Part shown: piece after piece, positions 24,047 through 32,859 of the stretch | Layout: every line of letters starts with the position of its first letter | Numbering within the stretch: the first letter of the stretch is position 1 | DNA from: Amazonocrinis nigriterrae CENA67 | GTDB taxonomy: Bacteria; Cyanobacteriota; Cyanobacteriia; Cyanobacteriales; Nostocaceae | Direction: 5' to 3' | Length of the DNA: 57,916 bases | Assembly: GCF_016056305.1 (NCBI RefSeq) | Contig: NZ_JAECZC010000014.1 | Span: forward strand, 89,412-147,327 | Translations under genes and position numbers: made by a program | Notes under the pieces: generated by a model | Databases searched by the model: none | What the model saw: only the letters and a program-made list of their open reading frames with translations | Told to the model about the DNA's origin: nothing

Positions 24047-24454
24047 ATGGATGAAATCGTAAAAAAAATAGCCGGTCTAGGTCTTCCTGGTATAATTCTT
24101 GTGATTTTAACCTCTGCTGCTGGGGGCGTGACTAGTACTCCCGCCCTTATAGGCGTCCTCACAGGGTTGGGAGGGCCGTTCGGCTTTTTAGGTGGTTTAG
24201 GTTTGCTTGGTCTTTTAGCCTCTGTAGGAGATCTGATAGCGGGATATGGAATTGAAGCTATTCTCAAGGCTGTCTATTTAGAACGTAGCAAAACCGAATC
24301 TGTGAGATTCCTGCTTAAAGAAATTAAAGATTTACCTATCACAGATGAACTCAAACTCAAACTCAAAAATGAACTTAGCCCAGTAGCCACAGGTACTGTT
24401 GAAACTGAAAATGTTGCGCCTCCAAAGACAATTGAAATCGTTGAGGAGGAATAA
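24047..24454 (+). CDS. Small glycine-rich membrane protein
   Basis: 135 residues. The first half is very rich in Gly, Leu and Ile with two hydrophobic helices (about 8-26 and 33-62; GFLGGLGLLGLLASVGDLIAG). The second half is charged and helical, with an acidic tail. It resembles pore-type or channel-like small proteins only in composition; I recognise no named family. It lies 180 bases downstream of the patatin gene on the same strand and may be its partner. A terminator-like hairpin follows at 24668-24703. Confidence 0.7.
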   Translation: MDEIVKKIAGLGLPGIILVILTSAAGGVTSTPALIGVLTGLGGPFGFLGGLGLLGLLASVGDLIAGYGIEAILKAVYLERSKTESVRFLLKEIKDLPITDELKLKLKNELSPVATGTVETENVAPPKTIEIVEEE

Positions 24455-24667
24455 TTGCAGTTAAGTAGGTCGGTGTGAATAAAGGTAATTAGTGAGGGTT
24501 GTCAGTTGTCAGTTGTCAGTCGTCAGTTGTCTGTAGTAAGGGTTTTAGCCATATTTACGTTTTGCAGCATAATTTGGTTTATTCCTGCCTACCTACTTAA
24601 ATTTGGTAATATTCTACAAAGAATGTAAAAAATTAAGCGATCGCACCAAATTGCGGTAGGGTAATAA

Positions 24668-24703
24668 ATGGCCTCTGAGTCTGATTTAACCCTCAAAGGC
24701 CAT
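24668..24703 (+). terminator. Putative rho-independent terminator
   Basis: ATGGCCTCTGAG and CTCAAAGGCCAT form an interrupted stem (ATGGCCT/AGGCCAT plus GAG/CTC), followed by CATTTTATTTATA. It would end transcription from the glycine-rich protein gene. Confidence 0.5.
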
Positions 24704-24712
24704 CATTTTATT

Positions 24713-24746
24713 TATAGTGAATTTCAGCGTCATGAAAATCACTATA
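24713..24746 (+). promoter_or_regulatory. Long inverted repeat upstream of the ABC transporter
   Basis: TATAGTGAATTTCA and TGAAAATCACTATA pair at 13 of 14 positions around the 6-base loop GCGTCA. It ends 24 bases before the transporter's ATG, where it could act as an operator for a dimeric repressor or as an mRNA hairpin controlling translation; the ATG lacks an obvious ribosome site. Confidence 0.5.
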
Positions 24747-24770
24747 TTTGAACCATGATATTTTCGGCAT

Positions 24771-27008
24771 ATGCAAACTCAAGTTGTTCGTGATCAAACC
24801 ACAACGAATTCTTTCTTTGCTTTTACTCAGTTTTGGGAAGATTTTAGAGTGGTAGCTCAACCTTACTGGTATCCAACAAAAGCAGGGGGAAGAGCATTTT
24901 CAGATGTCATTCGCTCATGGGGAATGCTAATTCTCCTAATATTATTAATAACCGGGGCTGTGGGCTTAAATGCCCTAGGTAGCTACTGGAACCGCTATGT
25001 GCTGGATATCATTATTGAAGAGAGAGACCTTTCTAAGTATATTGATACGTTATGGATTTCCAGCCTTGCTATTGTACTGACAGTGTTATCGGTAGGATTT
25101 TATAGATATCTGGCAAAAAAAATCGCTCTTGATTGGTACAAATGGCTAAGTAATTATATTTTAGAAAAATATTTGAGCAATCGTGCTTATTATAGAATCA
25201 CTTTTAAATCTGATCTGAATAACCCAGACCAACGCCTAACTCAAGAAATAGAACCCATTACCAGCATTGCATTGAGATTTTCAACTACTTTCTACGAAAA
25301 ACTGCTGGAAATAATCACTTTTTTATTCGTTCTATGGGACATTTCTCCAGAAATTACAATTTATCTGATTATTTATACGATTGCAGGTAACTTAATTGCT
25401 ATTTATTTAACTCAACAGTTGAATAAAATTAATCGAGAGGAACTGGAGTTTAAAGCGAGTTTCAATTACAGCGTTACTCATGTTCGGGATCACTCTGAAT
25501 CCATAGCTTTTTTTCAAGGCGAAGACCAAGAATCAATTATAGTTCAGCGCAGATTTAATAATGTGATGAACGCTGCTGAACGCAGACTGAACTGGGAAAG
25601 AGGTCAGGAGATTTTCAATAGAGCATATCAGTCTGCTATTGCTGTATTTTCCATGTTCATCCTCACACCTTTATTTATTCAAGATAAAATTGATTATGGA
25701 GAAATTAGTCAAGCTAGTTTAGCTTGCTTTATGTTTTCCAATGCTCTCGGACAAATAATAGGTGAATTTGGAGCTTCAGGACGATTTTCTAGTTACGTTG
25801 AGCGATTAGCAGAGTTTACGGATGCGTTAGAAGCTGTTAGCAAACAACCAGAGAATGTAAATACTATTAAAGTTATAGAAGATAGGCGTATTGCTTTTGA
25901 AAATGTCACCTTACAAACGCCAAATTATGAGCAGGTGATCGTTGAAGACTTATCGCTGTCTATTGAACGAGGAGAAGGGTTACTGATTGTTGGGCCTAGT
26001 GGTCGGGGTAAGAGTTCTTTGTTGAGAGCGATCGCAGGTTTATGGAATGCTGGGACTGGTCGTTTGGTGCGACCTCCCCTAGAAGATATGCTGTTTTTGC
26101 CCCAACGCCCCTATATAATTTTGGGAACTTTGCGCGAACAGCTACTCTATCCTCATACAACTCGGAAAATGAGCGATCGAGAACTCGAAGAAGTTCTGCG
26201 ACAAGTTAACCTGCAAAACTTGCTTACCCGCGTAGAAGGCTTTGATACAGAAGTTCCTTGGGAAAATATATTGTCGTTAGGCGAACAGCAACGTCTTGCT
26301 TTTGCGCGACTGTTAATTACACGTCCTAGTTTCACCATATTAGATGAAGCAACCAGTGCTTTGGATTTGAAAAACGAAGGTAATTTATATCAACAGTTGC
26401 AAGAAACAAAAACAACTTTTATCAGTGTTGGACATCGGGAGAGTTTGTTTAATTATCATCAATGGGTTTTGGAACTTTTACAAGACTCCAGTTGGCGACT
26501 GATTACCGTGGAGGATTATCGGCGGGAAAAAGCAATTATGATTAATTCCCCCGAAACAACTCAAATTACAAAAGATACTTCTTCTCAGAATGAATCCCCA
26601 ACTCAACCAAAAGTCTCAGTAACAATCAATGCTTCTCCTGAGAATGAATCCCAAAGCCAACCAAAAATTTCAGCAATAATAGATATTTCTTCTGAGAGTG
26701 AATTAGAAACTCAAACAAAAATTTCAGCAACAATAGACACTTCCTCTAAGGATAAATCAGAAACTCAACCAGAAATATTAACAACAATAGACACTTACTC
26801 TGAGAAGGAATCACAAAGCAAACCCAAAATCTCAGCAACAATAGACACAATTACAGGACTTTCTCATAAAGAAATGCAGGCGTTAACAGGCTACTCTATC
26901 ACCACCATTAGAAGTAGGGCCAGCCAAGGCAAGTCCATCACTGCTAAAGATGGTTTGACCTACCGTTATAATAAAGATCCAAAGGTGTTGAAATGGATCA
27001 GAGATTAG
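24771..27008 (+). CDS. SbmA/ABCD-type ABC transporter with repeat tail and HTH-like C-terminus
   Basis: 745 residues. Residues about 20-370 are a membrane domain of the ABC_membrane_2 (SbmA/BacA, YddA, ABCD) type with about six helices (FWEDFRVVAQPYW; DNPDQRL-like NNPDQRLTQEIE). The nucleotide-binding domain follows: Walker A GPSGRGKSS (408-416), signature LSLGEQQR (501-508), Walker B and DEATSALD (about 525). Residues 604-693 are five 18-residue imperfect repeats ending IDT. The last 50 residues (SHKEMQALTGYSITTIRSRASQ) look like a helix-turn-helix. The family moves peptides or acyl chains across the inner membrane, so it is a candidate peptide exporter for the graspetides. Confidence 0.85.
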   Translation: MQTQVVRDQTTTNSFFAFTQFWEDFRVVAQPYWYPTKAGGRAFSDVIRSWGMLILLILLITGAVGLNALGSYWNRYVLDIIIEERDLSKYIDTLWISSLAIVLTVLSVGFYRYLAKKIALDWYKWLSNYILEKYLSNRAYYRITFKSDLNNPDQRLTQEIEPITSIALRFSTTFYEKLLEIITFLFVLWDISPEITIYLIIYTIAGNLIAIYLTQQLNKINREELEFKASFNYSVTHVRDHSESIAFFQGEDQESIIVQRRFNNVMNAAERRLNWERGQEIFNRAYQSAIAVFSMFILTPLFIQDKIDYGEISQASLACFMFSNALGQIIGEFGASGRFSSYVERLAEFTDALEAVSKQPENVNTIKVIEDRRIAFENVTLQTPNYEQVIVEDLSLSIERGEGLLIVGPSGRGKSSLLRAIAGLWNAGTGRLVRPPLEDMLFLPQRPYIILGTLREQLLYPHTTRKMSDRELEEVLRQVNLQNLLTRVEGFDTEVPWENILSLGEQQRLAFARLLITRPSFTILDEATSALDLKNEGNLYQQLQETKTTFISVGHRESLFNYHQWVLELLQDSSWRLITVEDYRREKAIMINSPETTQITKDTSSQNESPTQPKVSVTINASPENESQSQPKISAIIDISSESELETQTKISATIDTSSKDKSETQPEILTTIDTYSEKESQSKPKISATIDTITGLSHKEMQALTGYSITTIRSRASQGKSITAKDGLTYRYNKDPKVLKWIRD
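26580..26849 (+). repeat. Five 54-base in-frame repeats in the ABC transporter gene
   Basis: Each unit encodes 18 residues of the form SxxNESQSQPKISATIDT. The five units are in phase and directly follow the nucleotide-binding domain. Sequence divergence between units is moderate, so the array is old or under selection to vary. Confidence 0.8.
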
Positions 27009-27038
27009 CGGCTATTCATACTTTTTAGAATCAGTGTA

Positions 27039-28715
27039 ATGCTCACTATAAAGCAAAGAAGATTAATTAGTTATGAATCTATTACGATTTATGAAAAAAC
27101 TTATCGATTACCCATTATAAAAAATACAAAATTAAAAAAGATTCAAAAAAAAATTAGAGATTGTCAAATATTTATTAAGGATGGTGTTCGATATCGTAAT
27201 GATTTTTGGGGCTTAATTAAGCGAAAAAAAGAAATTAGTCAGGCTGAAATTTTTCAAGAAATCCAATTATTAATGAGAGATTATACTCATGTAATTGATT
27301 TTCTGGAAAATTATAAAGACAGTTATCAAGATTTTTTGTTGAAATTTACAGACGACTGGAAAAGTTTATTTACACAAAAATATCTTGAAATCAAAAAATT
27401 GAATGAGGAAAGAAATAAATTAGAAATTAAAAATCAGAATAATTATCAAATTCTAGATAAATTAAAGCGAGAAAAGAAAGAAAATCTTAAATCAATTTTA
27501 CTGCTGAGTAATACTAACTTTTTAATGTTAGAAAAAGTGGAATTGCTCAGTAATGGAATTAAAAATTTAGCAGAAGATACCAAAAATCAAAAACAAACTA
27601 TTCAAAAAATAGTTAAAGAATTAGAGGTATATCAAGAGTTTTATGAATACCAAATAAAAGCTACAAAAGTCCGTCAAGAAATAGCAAAAATAGCTGAGAC
27701 AGCAATTAATTTTGAAAATTATTTACAAGATTACTTCAGTCCCTTTCAATCTTTAATAGATGAAGTAGTAAAAGTAGATGAAAATTTTTATGCAACTGTA
27801 GGAGAAATTAAAAGCTTAGCAAATAATTTCTTGATGGGCGAATCAAATTTATTAAGATTAGAAGCAGCGGAGGATATTTCTACCAATATTATTAATTCTA
27901 TAGTAGCAAGTTATGAGAAGAAAGAAAGATTAAACGATGCTCTATTCCAATCTCAGTTACTAAATCAACAAGTCCAAAATTTAAATTTTGAGGATGAAAT
28001 AGCTCTAGAAAATGCGACTGAATTAATATCTAATTATATTTACAAACAATTTGTTGATCAAAGGAAAGTCCTGGGTGTAGTAGAAAAAAAATTTAGCTCT
28101 AGTATTTCTGTTGTTGCAACAGAAGTAACAGAAGCGCAACTGACTAATGACAAGATTACAGCCACAGAAGAATTTAAAAGTAGTAAAAATATTGATTATA
28201 CTCACCTGCAAAATCTCCTTGCACAGCACAAATGGAAAGAAGCTGATATGGAAACTACTAAATTAATGCTACAAGTTATCGGTAAAAGTTATTGGAATGA
28301 AGTTTATAAAGAAGATATTCAAAACTTTTCTTGTAAACATCTTCAGACCATTGATCAACTTTGGAAACAATACAGTCATGGTTATTTCGGCTTTAGTGTT
28401 CAGCAAAGCATTTGGAATGAAATAGGTGGTCAAGTAGATTATGAAACAGAAAAGAGACTTGGCGATCGCCTTGGTTGGCGAAAAGAAGGAAATTGGTTAG
28501 ACTATGACCAACTAACTTTCAAATTATCCTCCACGACACCTATAGGACACCTCCCGGCTAAATGGTTACACTATGATCAAGAGGCGTTTGACTCATCCCC
28601 AAATTCATCTGCGGAACCCCTTTCAATGGGTGCGTGGCGCGTAGGTTCTTGGTTAATTTGGCAGATGCACTTATTTTTCTCTCGTGTAAAAATTTGTAAC
28701 GTAACTTGCCCATGA
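27039..28715 (+). CDS. Coiled-coil protein with GUN4-like domain
   Basis: 558 residues. About residues 20-330 are Lys/Glu/Asn-rich and coiled-coil-like. From about residue 387 a GUN4 domain is clear: YTHLQNLLAQHKWKEADMET, then MLQVIGK, IQNFSCKHLQTIDQLW, YSHGYFGFSVQQ and GDRLGWRKEGNW. GUN4 domains bind porphyrins and activate Mg-chelatase, but in filamentous cyanobacteria they are also fused to kinases and other signalling modules. Here the partner is a long coiled coil of unknown type. It follows the ABC transporter by 30 bases on the same strand. Confidence 0.85.
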   Translation: MLTIKQRRLISYESITIYEKTYRLPIIKNTKLKKIQKKIRDCQIFIKDGVRYRNDFWGLIKRKKEISQAEIFQEIQLLMRDYTHVIDFLENYKDSYQDFLLKFTDDWKSLFTQKYLEIKKLNEERNKLEIKNQNNYQILDKLKREKKENLKSILLLSNTNFLMLEKVELLSNGIKNLAEDTKNQKQTIQKIVKELEVYQEFYEYQIKATKVRQEIAKIAETAINFENYLQDYFSPFQSLIDEVVKVDENFYATVGEIKSLANNFLMGESNLLRLEAAEDISTNIINSIVASYEKKERLNDALFQSQLLNQQVQNLNFEDEIALENATELISNYIYKQFVDQRKVLGVVEKKFSSSISVVATEVTEAQLTNDKITATEEFKSSKNIDYTHLQNLLAQHKWKEADMETTKLMLQVIGKSYWNEVYKEDIQNFSCKHLQTIDQLWKQYSHGYFGFSVQQSIWNEIGGQVDYETEKRLGDRLGWRKEGNWLDYDQLTFKLSSTTPIGHLPAKWLHYDQEAFDSSPNSSAEPLSMGAWRVGSWLIWQMHLFFSRVKICNVTCP

Positions 28716-28814
28716 GTTAATAGTAAATTTCTTAATCACAGGAAAAAATATCACGCAAGTTAATTGTAAACGCTGTTTTGAAAGTACTAATTAACTAAGA
28801 GTCACAAAATTAAT

Positions 28815-29225
28815 ATGAGTAATATTAGTCTTTCTGACAAAGAACTAGAAAATTTACTTTGCGGTAAATGGCGTTTTAATACAGATTGGGAAAAAATTTA
28901 TATTGAATTTAAAGATGATATGACCTATGAACAAACCAGGATACAAACATTCATTTTATCTAAACCTAGAGAGTTGATAACAGGTAATAAATTTACTGGG
29001 GTATGGCATGTAGATGAAAGAACATTGTGTTTGATGGTTAAGTCTATCCCTAAATTTATTTTCAATTTAGATTTACCGAAATTATCTAAAAATGATATTC
29101 TCAACAAGGTAGTTAGTGTTGGTTCTTCTTTATTAAATGAAAAATATGAAATTAGGAAAATTAATAATTATGAATTTTCCATCAAGTATAATAATGAATT
29201 GTTTATTGGTACAAAGATAAAATAA
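28815..29225 (+). CDS. Small protein of unknown function, paralogue 1
   Basis: 136 residues. LLxGKWRxxTDWEKxxxxFKxDMTYEQTRIQTF and ITGNKFTGVWHV are shared with the next gene, so they are tandem duplicates. Composition suggests a lipocalin-like or calycin-type beta barrel of the WRF-TxW kind. There is no signal peptide or membrane segment. I do not recognise a named family. Confidence 0.72.
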   Translation: MSNISLSDKELENLLCGKWRFNTDWEKIYIEFKDDMTYEQTRIQTFILSKPRELITGNKFTGVWHVDERTLCLMVKSIPKFIFNLDLPKLSKNDILNKVVSVGSSLLNEKYEIRKINNYEFSIKYNNELFIGTKIK

Positions 29226-29358
29226 TTTTTGAAAACTCATAAACTTGGGAAATAGATTCTGCGATCGCTATCCGTTAACTAACATAGATGAATCAGTACA
29301 TAACATATCAAATTTGTTACCACACAATTGTATTTAGTACCCTTTACCCTGGTTTGAA

Positions 29359-29772
29359 ATGATGAATACTAATAGCCTTTCTGATAGAGAAATAGAGACT
29401 TTACTGATTGGTAAATGGCGTTATGATACAGATTGGGAAAAAGTTTTTCTGCAATTTAAGGAAGACATGACTTATGAACAAACCAGAATTCAAACATTCT
29501 TTTTAGCTAAACCTAAAGAATTTATAACAGGCAATAAATTTACTGGTGTATGGCATGTAAATGAGCAAAAATTGTGTTTAATTGTTAAAACTCTGCCAAA
29601 ATCGCTTCTCAATTTACAACTATCGGTATTGTTTAAGGTTTCGATTGCTGATATTATGGCGAGCTTCATTTCTTTATTGGTGATAGAAAATTATAAAATC
29701 ATTGAAATTGATAGTGAGAAATTTGTCATCATGGATGCCGAAAAATCAATTGTAGCCTTAAAAAGTAGTTAA
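29359..29772 (+). CDS. Small protein of unknown function, paralogue 2
   Basis: 137 residues, related along its first 80 residues to the gene at 28815-29225 (GKWRYDTDWEKVFLQFKEDM; ITGNKFTGVWHVNEQKLCLI). The C-terminal third differs. The start could be the second of two ATGs. It ends the run of same-strand genes that begins at the graspetide cluster; beyond it is a MITE. Confidence 0.72.
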   Translation: MMNTNSLSDREIETLLIGKWRYDTDWEKVFLQFKEDMTYEQTRIQTFFLAKPKEFITGNKFTGVWHVNEQKLCLIVKTLPKSLLNLQLSVLFKVSIADIMASFISLLVIENYKIIEIDSEKFVIMDAEKSIVALKSS

Positions 29773-29867
29773 CTTGCATAAATATTTAGTTATTTTTACT
29801 AGTTCTTTTATTGCCTGACCCGATTTGTAGAATTAATGCCGTAGTAGGAAATTCTCTTTGCACAGTG

Positions 29868-30043
29868 ATATCAAGTCCGGTTAATTAGTTATGATTCCCA
29901 CAGTCATTGCACCCCACCCCTAACCCCTCCCCGTGAACGGGGAACTCGGGGCCCCCTCTGGGGATTAGGGGCAGGGAAACAAAGCGTAGCTTTGGTGAGG
30001 TGGGGTTCTTACGGTTTAATAAGTAATCAAGCGGACATGATAT
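29868..30043. repeat. MITE-like element, copy 2, opposite orientation
   Basis: Ends ATATCAAGTC... and ...GACATGATAT; the interior is the reverse complement of copy 1 at 9510-9730 (GGTGGGGTTC, CCTCCCCGTGAACGGGG). It separates the accessory block from tRNA-Ala. Confidence 0.7.
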
Positions 30044-30194
30044 GATTTCTAAATTTCTCACAAATGATTTAGGATTGCTATTCTATGGTCTTTGCATCAA
30101 GGTTTTTGGAATAAATAGCACTAAATCAACGGGGGGAGGGGAAACAAAGCATAGCTTTGGTAGGGTAGAGTTCAGATTTTAGTCCCTTGTAAAA

Positions 30195-30267
30195 TGGAGG
30201 TTAGCGGACTCGAACCGCTGACATCCTGCTTGCAAAGCAGGCGCTCTACCAACTGAGCTAAACCCCC
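30195..30267 (-). tRNA. tRNA-Ala(UGC)
   Basis: On the minus strand it reads GGGGGTTTAGCTCAGTTGGT at the start, anticodon arm CCTGC-TTTGCAA-GCAGG (anticodon TGC), T-arm AGCGGTTCGAGTCCGCT and end CCTCCA. All stems pair and the length is 73. The encoded 3' end lacks CCA. Confidence 0.96.
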
Positions 30268-30339
30268 GTAAAATTAAAAAGCTGTGTAATTTTAGCTTTC
30301 CTAGTTATTGTAACCGAATATTGTGCCGTTGCCAAAGAA

Positions 30340-31257
30340 ATGAAGCAAGAAAATACCCAAGTTGTTGCAACACTATATAAATTTGTCAGGCTACCAGACT
30401 TTGCCGAGAAACAAGACCCCTTGTTGTCTTACTGCTTAGCGCAAGGTGTCAAAGGGACTATTCTGCTAGCGGCAGAAGGTATTAACGGTACGATCGCAGG
30501 TTCGCGTCAAGCAATTGATTCAGTTCTTTCGTTTCTGCGTTCTGACCCCCGTTTGCAAGACATAGAACACAAAGAGTCATACACTAACACTCCACCCTTT
30601 GAGCGCATGAAGGTGCGGTTGAAGCGAGAAATTGTGACTCTGGGGTTGCTTGAAGTTGACCCAAATCAGCAGGTTGGTACATATGTTAGCCCTCTGGAAT
30701 GGAATGACCTGATTTCTGACCCGGAGGTGACAGTTATTGATACCCGCAATGATTATGAGGTCAATATCGGTACTTTTAAAGGCGCACAAAATCCTCAAAC
30801 TGAAACATTTCGGGAATTCCCGGAATATGTCCGCCACAACCTTGACCCAAACAAACATAAAAAAGTTGCCCTGTTCTGCACTGGCGGCATTCGCTGTGAA
30901 AAAGCTTCATCTTTCATGCTTGCCCAAGGCTTTACTGAAGTTTATCACCTCAAAGGTGGCATTCTCAAGTATTTGGAGGAAGTCCCAACCGAAGAGAGTT
31001 TATGGGAAGGGGAGTGTTTTGTCTTTGATGAACGGGTAGCCGTGCGTCATGGGTTGGCGGAAGGAACTCATGAGTTATGTTTCTGTTGTGGGCGTCCGAT
31101 TTCTGATGAAGATAAGGCATCTCCTAAGTATGAGGAAGGCATTTCCTGTGCCTACTGCTTTGATAGCCTCACTGAGGAAAAAAGAGTACGTCAGCAGGAA
31201 AAATGGCGACAATATCAATTAAAAGGGAATGGGGAATGGGGAATGGATAATGGGTGA
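30340..31257 (+). CDS. trhO: tRNA uridine(34) hydroxylase TrhO (YceA, rhodanese domain)
   Basis: 305 residues. The N-terminal acylphosphatase-like region (TVLYKF-like start, [12 protein letters not shown]) precedes a rhodanese domain with [12 protein letters not shown] and the Cys180 loop CTGGIRC. A Cys-rich C-terminal segment follows ([21 protein letters not shown]). TrhO hydroxylates U34 of some tRNAs using O2 to give ho5U. The last residues ([10 protein letters not shown]) come from a minisatellite that has run into the gene's 3' end. The gene lies just after tRNA-Ala, which it does not modify. Confidence 0.93.
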   Translation: MKQENTQVVATLYKFVRLPDFAEKQDPLLSYCLAQGVKGTILLAAEGINGTIAGSRQAIDSVLSFLRSDPRLQDIEHKESYTNTPPFERMKVRLKREIVTLGLLEVDPNQQVGTYVSPLEWNDLISDPEVTVIDTRNDYEVNIGTFKGAQNPQTETFREFPEYVRHNLDPNKHKKVALFCTGGIRCEKASSFMLAQGFTEVYHLKGGILKYLEEVPTEESLWEGECFVFDERVAVRHGLAEGTHELCFCCGRPISDEDKASPKYEEGISCAYCFDSLTEEKRVRQQEKWRQYQLKGNGEWGMDNG

Positions 31258-31345
31258 TGGGTGATGGGTAATGGGTGATGGGTGATGGGTAATGGGCCAG
31301 ATGTGATGACTAATAGTAGAATACAATTCCCAATTCCCAATGCCT
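31225..31345. repeat. GGGTGATGGGTAAT minisatellite at the trhO stop
   Basis: GGGAATGGGGAATGGGG then GGGTGATGGGTAATGGGTGAT units begin inside the trhO reading frame and run to about 31296. CCCAATTCCCAATGCC units follow on the other side. The array alters the protein's C-terminus. Confidence 0.7.
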
Positions 31346-31362
31346 AATGCCCAATGCCCTGT

Positions 31363-32025
31363 TCAATTCTTCAGCGCCAGAGTTAAACCATCTGCAATCG
31401 GTATCAAGCTGAGACTGATTCGCTGGTCTTGATGTAGCTTTTGATTAAATGCGCGAATCTTTTTAGTTCTATTGTCCTGTACTTGGGGATCTGCAACTCT
31501 GCCTGACCAGAGGACATTATCGATCGCAATTAGTCCCCCCGAACGCACTAGTTGCAGCGATCGCTCATAATAATTCTCATAGTTGCTTTTGTCGGCATCA
31601 ATGAAGGCGAAATCAAAACTTTCTGCTTCACCTGCTGCTAGCAATCGATCTAAAGTCTCCAGTGCTGGGGCAATGTGCAGGTCAATTTTATCCGCCACCC
31701 CTGCTTGCTGCCAATAACGACGAGCGATCGCTGTAAACTCCTCACTGATATCACAAGCTACTACCTTGCCTGTGGTGGGTAATGCCAATGCCACCACCAA
31801 GGAACTATACCCCGTAAATACCCCTATATCTAAAGTTTTCTTTGCTCCCATTAATTGCACCAGCAATGCCATCAGCTGTCCCTGTTCAGGAGCAATCTGC
31901 ATTCTACCTATGGGATACTGGGCTGTTTCCTGCCTCAATTGAGTTAATATTTCTGGTTCTCGTAAAGAAACAGAGACTAAATAGTTGTATAAAATTGGTT
32001 CGAGTCCTAGTGTTTGAGTTGTCAT
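31363..32025 (-). CDS. Class I SAM O-methyltransferase (CCoAOMT-like)
   Basis: 220 residues. Motif I TLDIGVFTGYSS (Rossmann glycine loop), the metal-site segment FAFIDADKSNYENYYE and IDNVLWSGRV are hallmarks of the cation-dependent catechol/caffeoyl-CoA O-methyltransferase family. It probably methylates a catechol- or flavonoid-like small molecule. It is soluble and monocistronic, convergent with trhO. Confidence 0.9.
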   Translation of the reverse strand: MTTQTLGLEPILYNYLVSVSLREPEILTQLRQETAQYPIGRMQIAPEQGQLMALLVQLMGAKKTLDIGVFTGYSSLVVALALPTTGKVVACDISEEFTAIARRYWQQAGVADKIDLHIAPALETLDRLLAAGEAESFDFAFIDADKSNYENYYERSLQLVRSGGLIAIDNVLWSGRVADPQVQDNRTKKIRAFNQKLHQDQRISLSLIPIADGLTLALKN

Positions 32026-32185
32026 ATAACAGTTCTAAATATGCTTTGATTTAAACAGTTAGTAATTATACTCATTACCCATGAAATGGACTGAATATTT
32101 ATTAAACGACATCACCAAATCAGCGATCGCCTGATCAGAACAAACTATAGTCATCAGTAAACCCATTGATCAAAATATTTAAAAA

Positions 32186-32605
32186 ATGCCAAATCTCAAA
32201 GAAGATGATAACGCCCTACGTCAAGTATTGACCCAAGCCAAAACCATCGCTGTTGTCGGTCATTCTGATAAACGCCATCGCACCAGCTATCAAATTGCCC
32301 AATTTTTACGCAGTGTCGGCTACACAGTTTTTCCTGTTAACCCATTAGTTTCAGAAATTGACGGTCAACCCTGCTATGCTTCTCTTGGGGATATTGCACA
32401 ACCAGTAGATATTGTCAATATCTTTCGCCGTTCGGAGTACCTACCGGAAATTATCACTGAAGCGATCGCTATCAATGCTAAAACGGTGTGGGCACAATTA
32501 GGTATTTCTGATTCTTCATCAGCACAAAAAGTCCTCAATGCAGGATTAAACGTAGTAATGGATGCCTGTATCAAAATTGAGTATTTGCGGTTAAAAGTAA
32601 GTTAA
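32186..32605 (+). CDS. CoA-binding Rossmann-fold protein (YccU-like)
   Basis: 139 residues. TIAVVGHSDKRHRTSYQIAQF near residue 17 and VDIVNIFRRSEYLPEI, then AKTVWAQLG and VVMDACIKIEY, match the small single-domain CoA_binding_2 family. The function is not established beyond nucleotide or CoA binding. It stands alone, with RNA-like structures downstream. Confidence 0.88.
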   Translation: MPNLKEDDNALRQVLTQAKTIAVVGHSDKRHRTSYQIAQFLRSVGYTVFPVNPLVSEIDGQPCYASLGDIAQPVDIVNIFRRSEYLPEIITEAIAINAKTVWAQLGISDSSSAQKVLNAGLNVVMDACIKIEYLRLKVS

Positions 32606-32859
32606 ACAGAGTCTCCCTTTGGTTGACAATCAGGTGGTCACCAGCGATAAAAACAAGCAAAAGACGGTTTTAGTGGGGGTTTGTCTTTTAGCTTCCAGCT
32701 TTCAACAATAATCAAACTACTTTAATCAGTCGGAAATATTATTAATTGACTCTACCCCTTAAGACTGAGTACATTACAAATTTCTTTCCATCTCCAGAGT
32801 GATAAACTCTAGCAAAATAAATAGTTTACTTAACAGTAGATGAACAGGAGAAATCCTTC

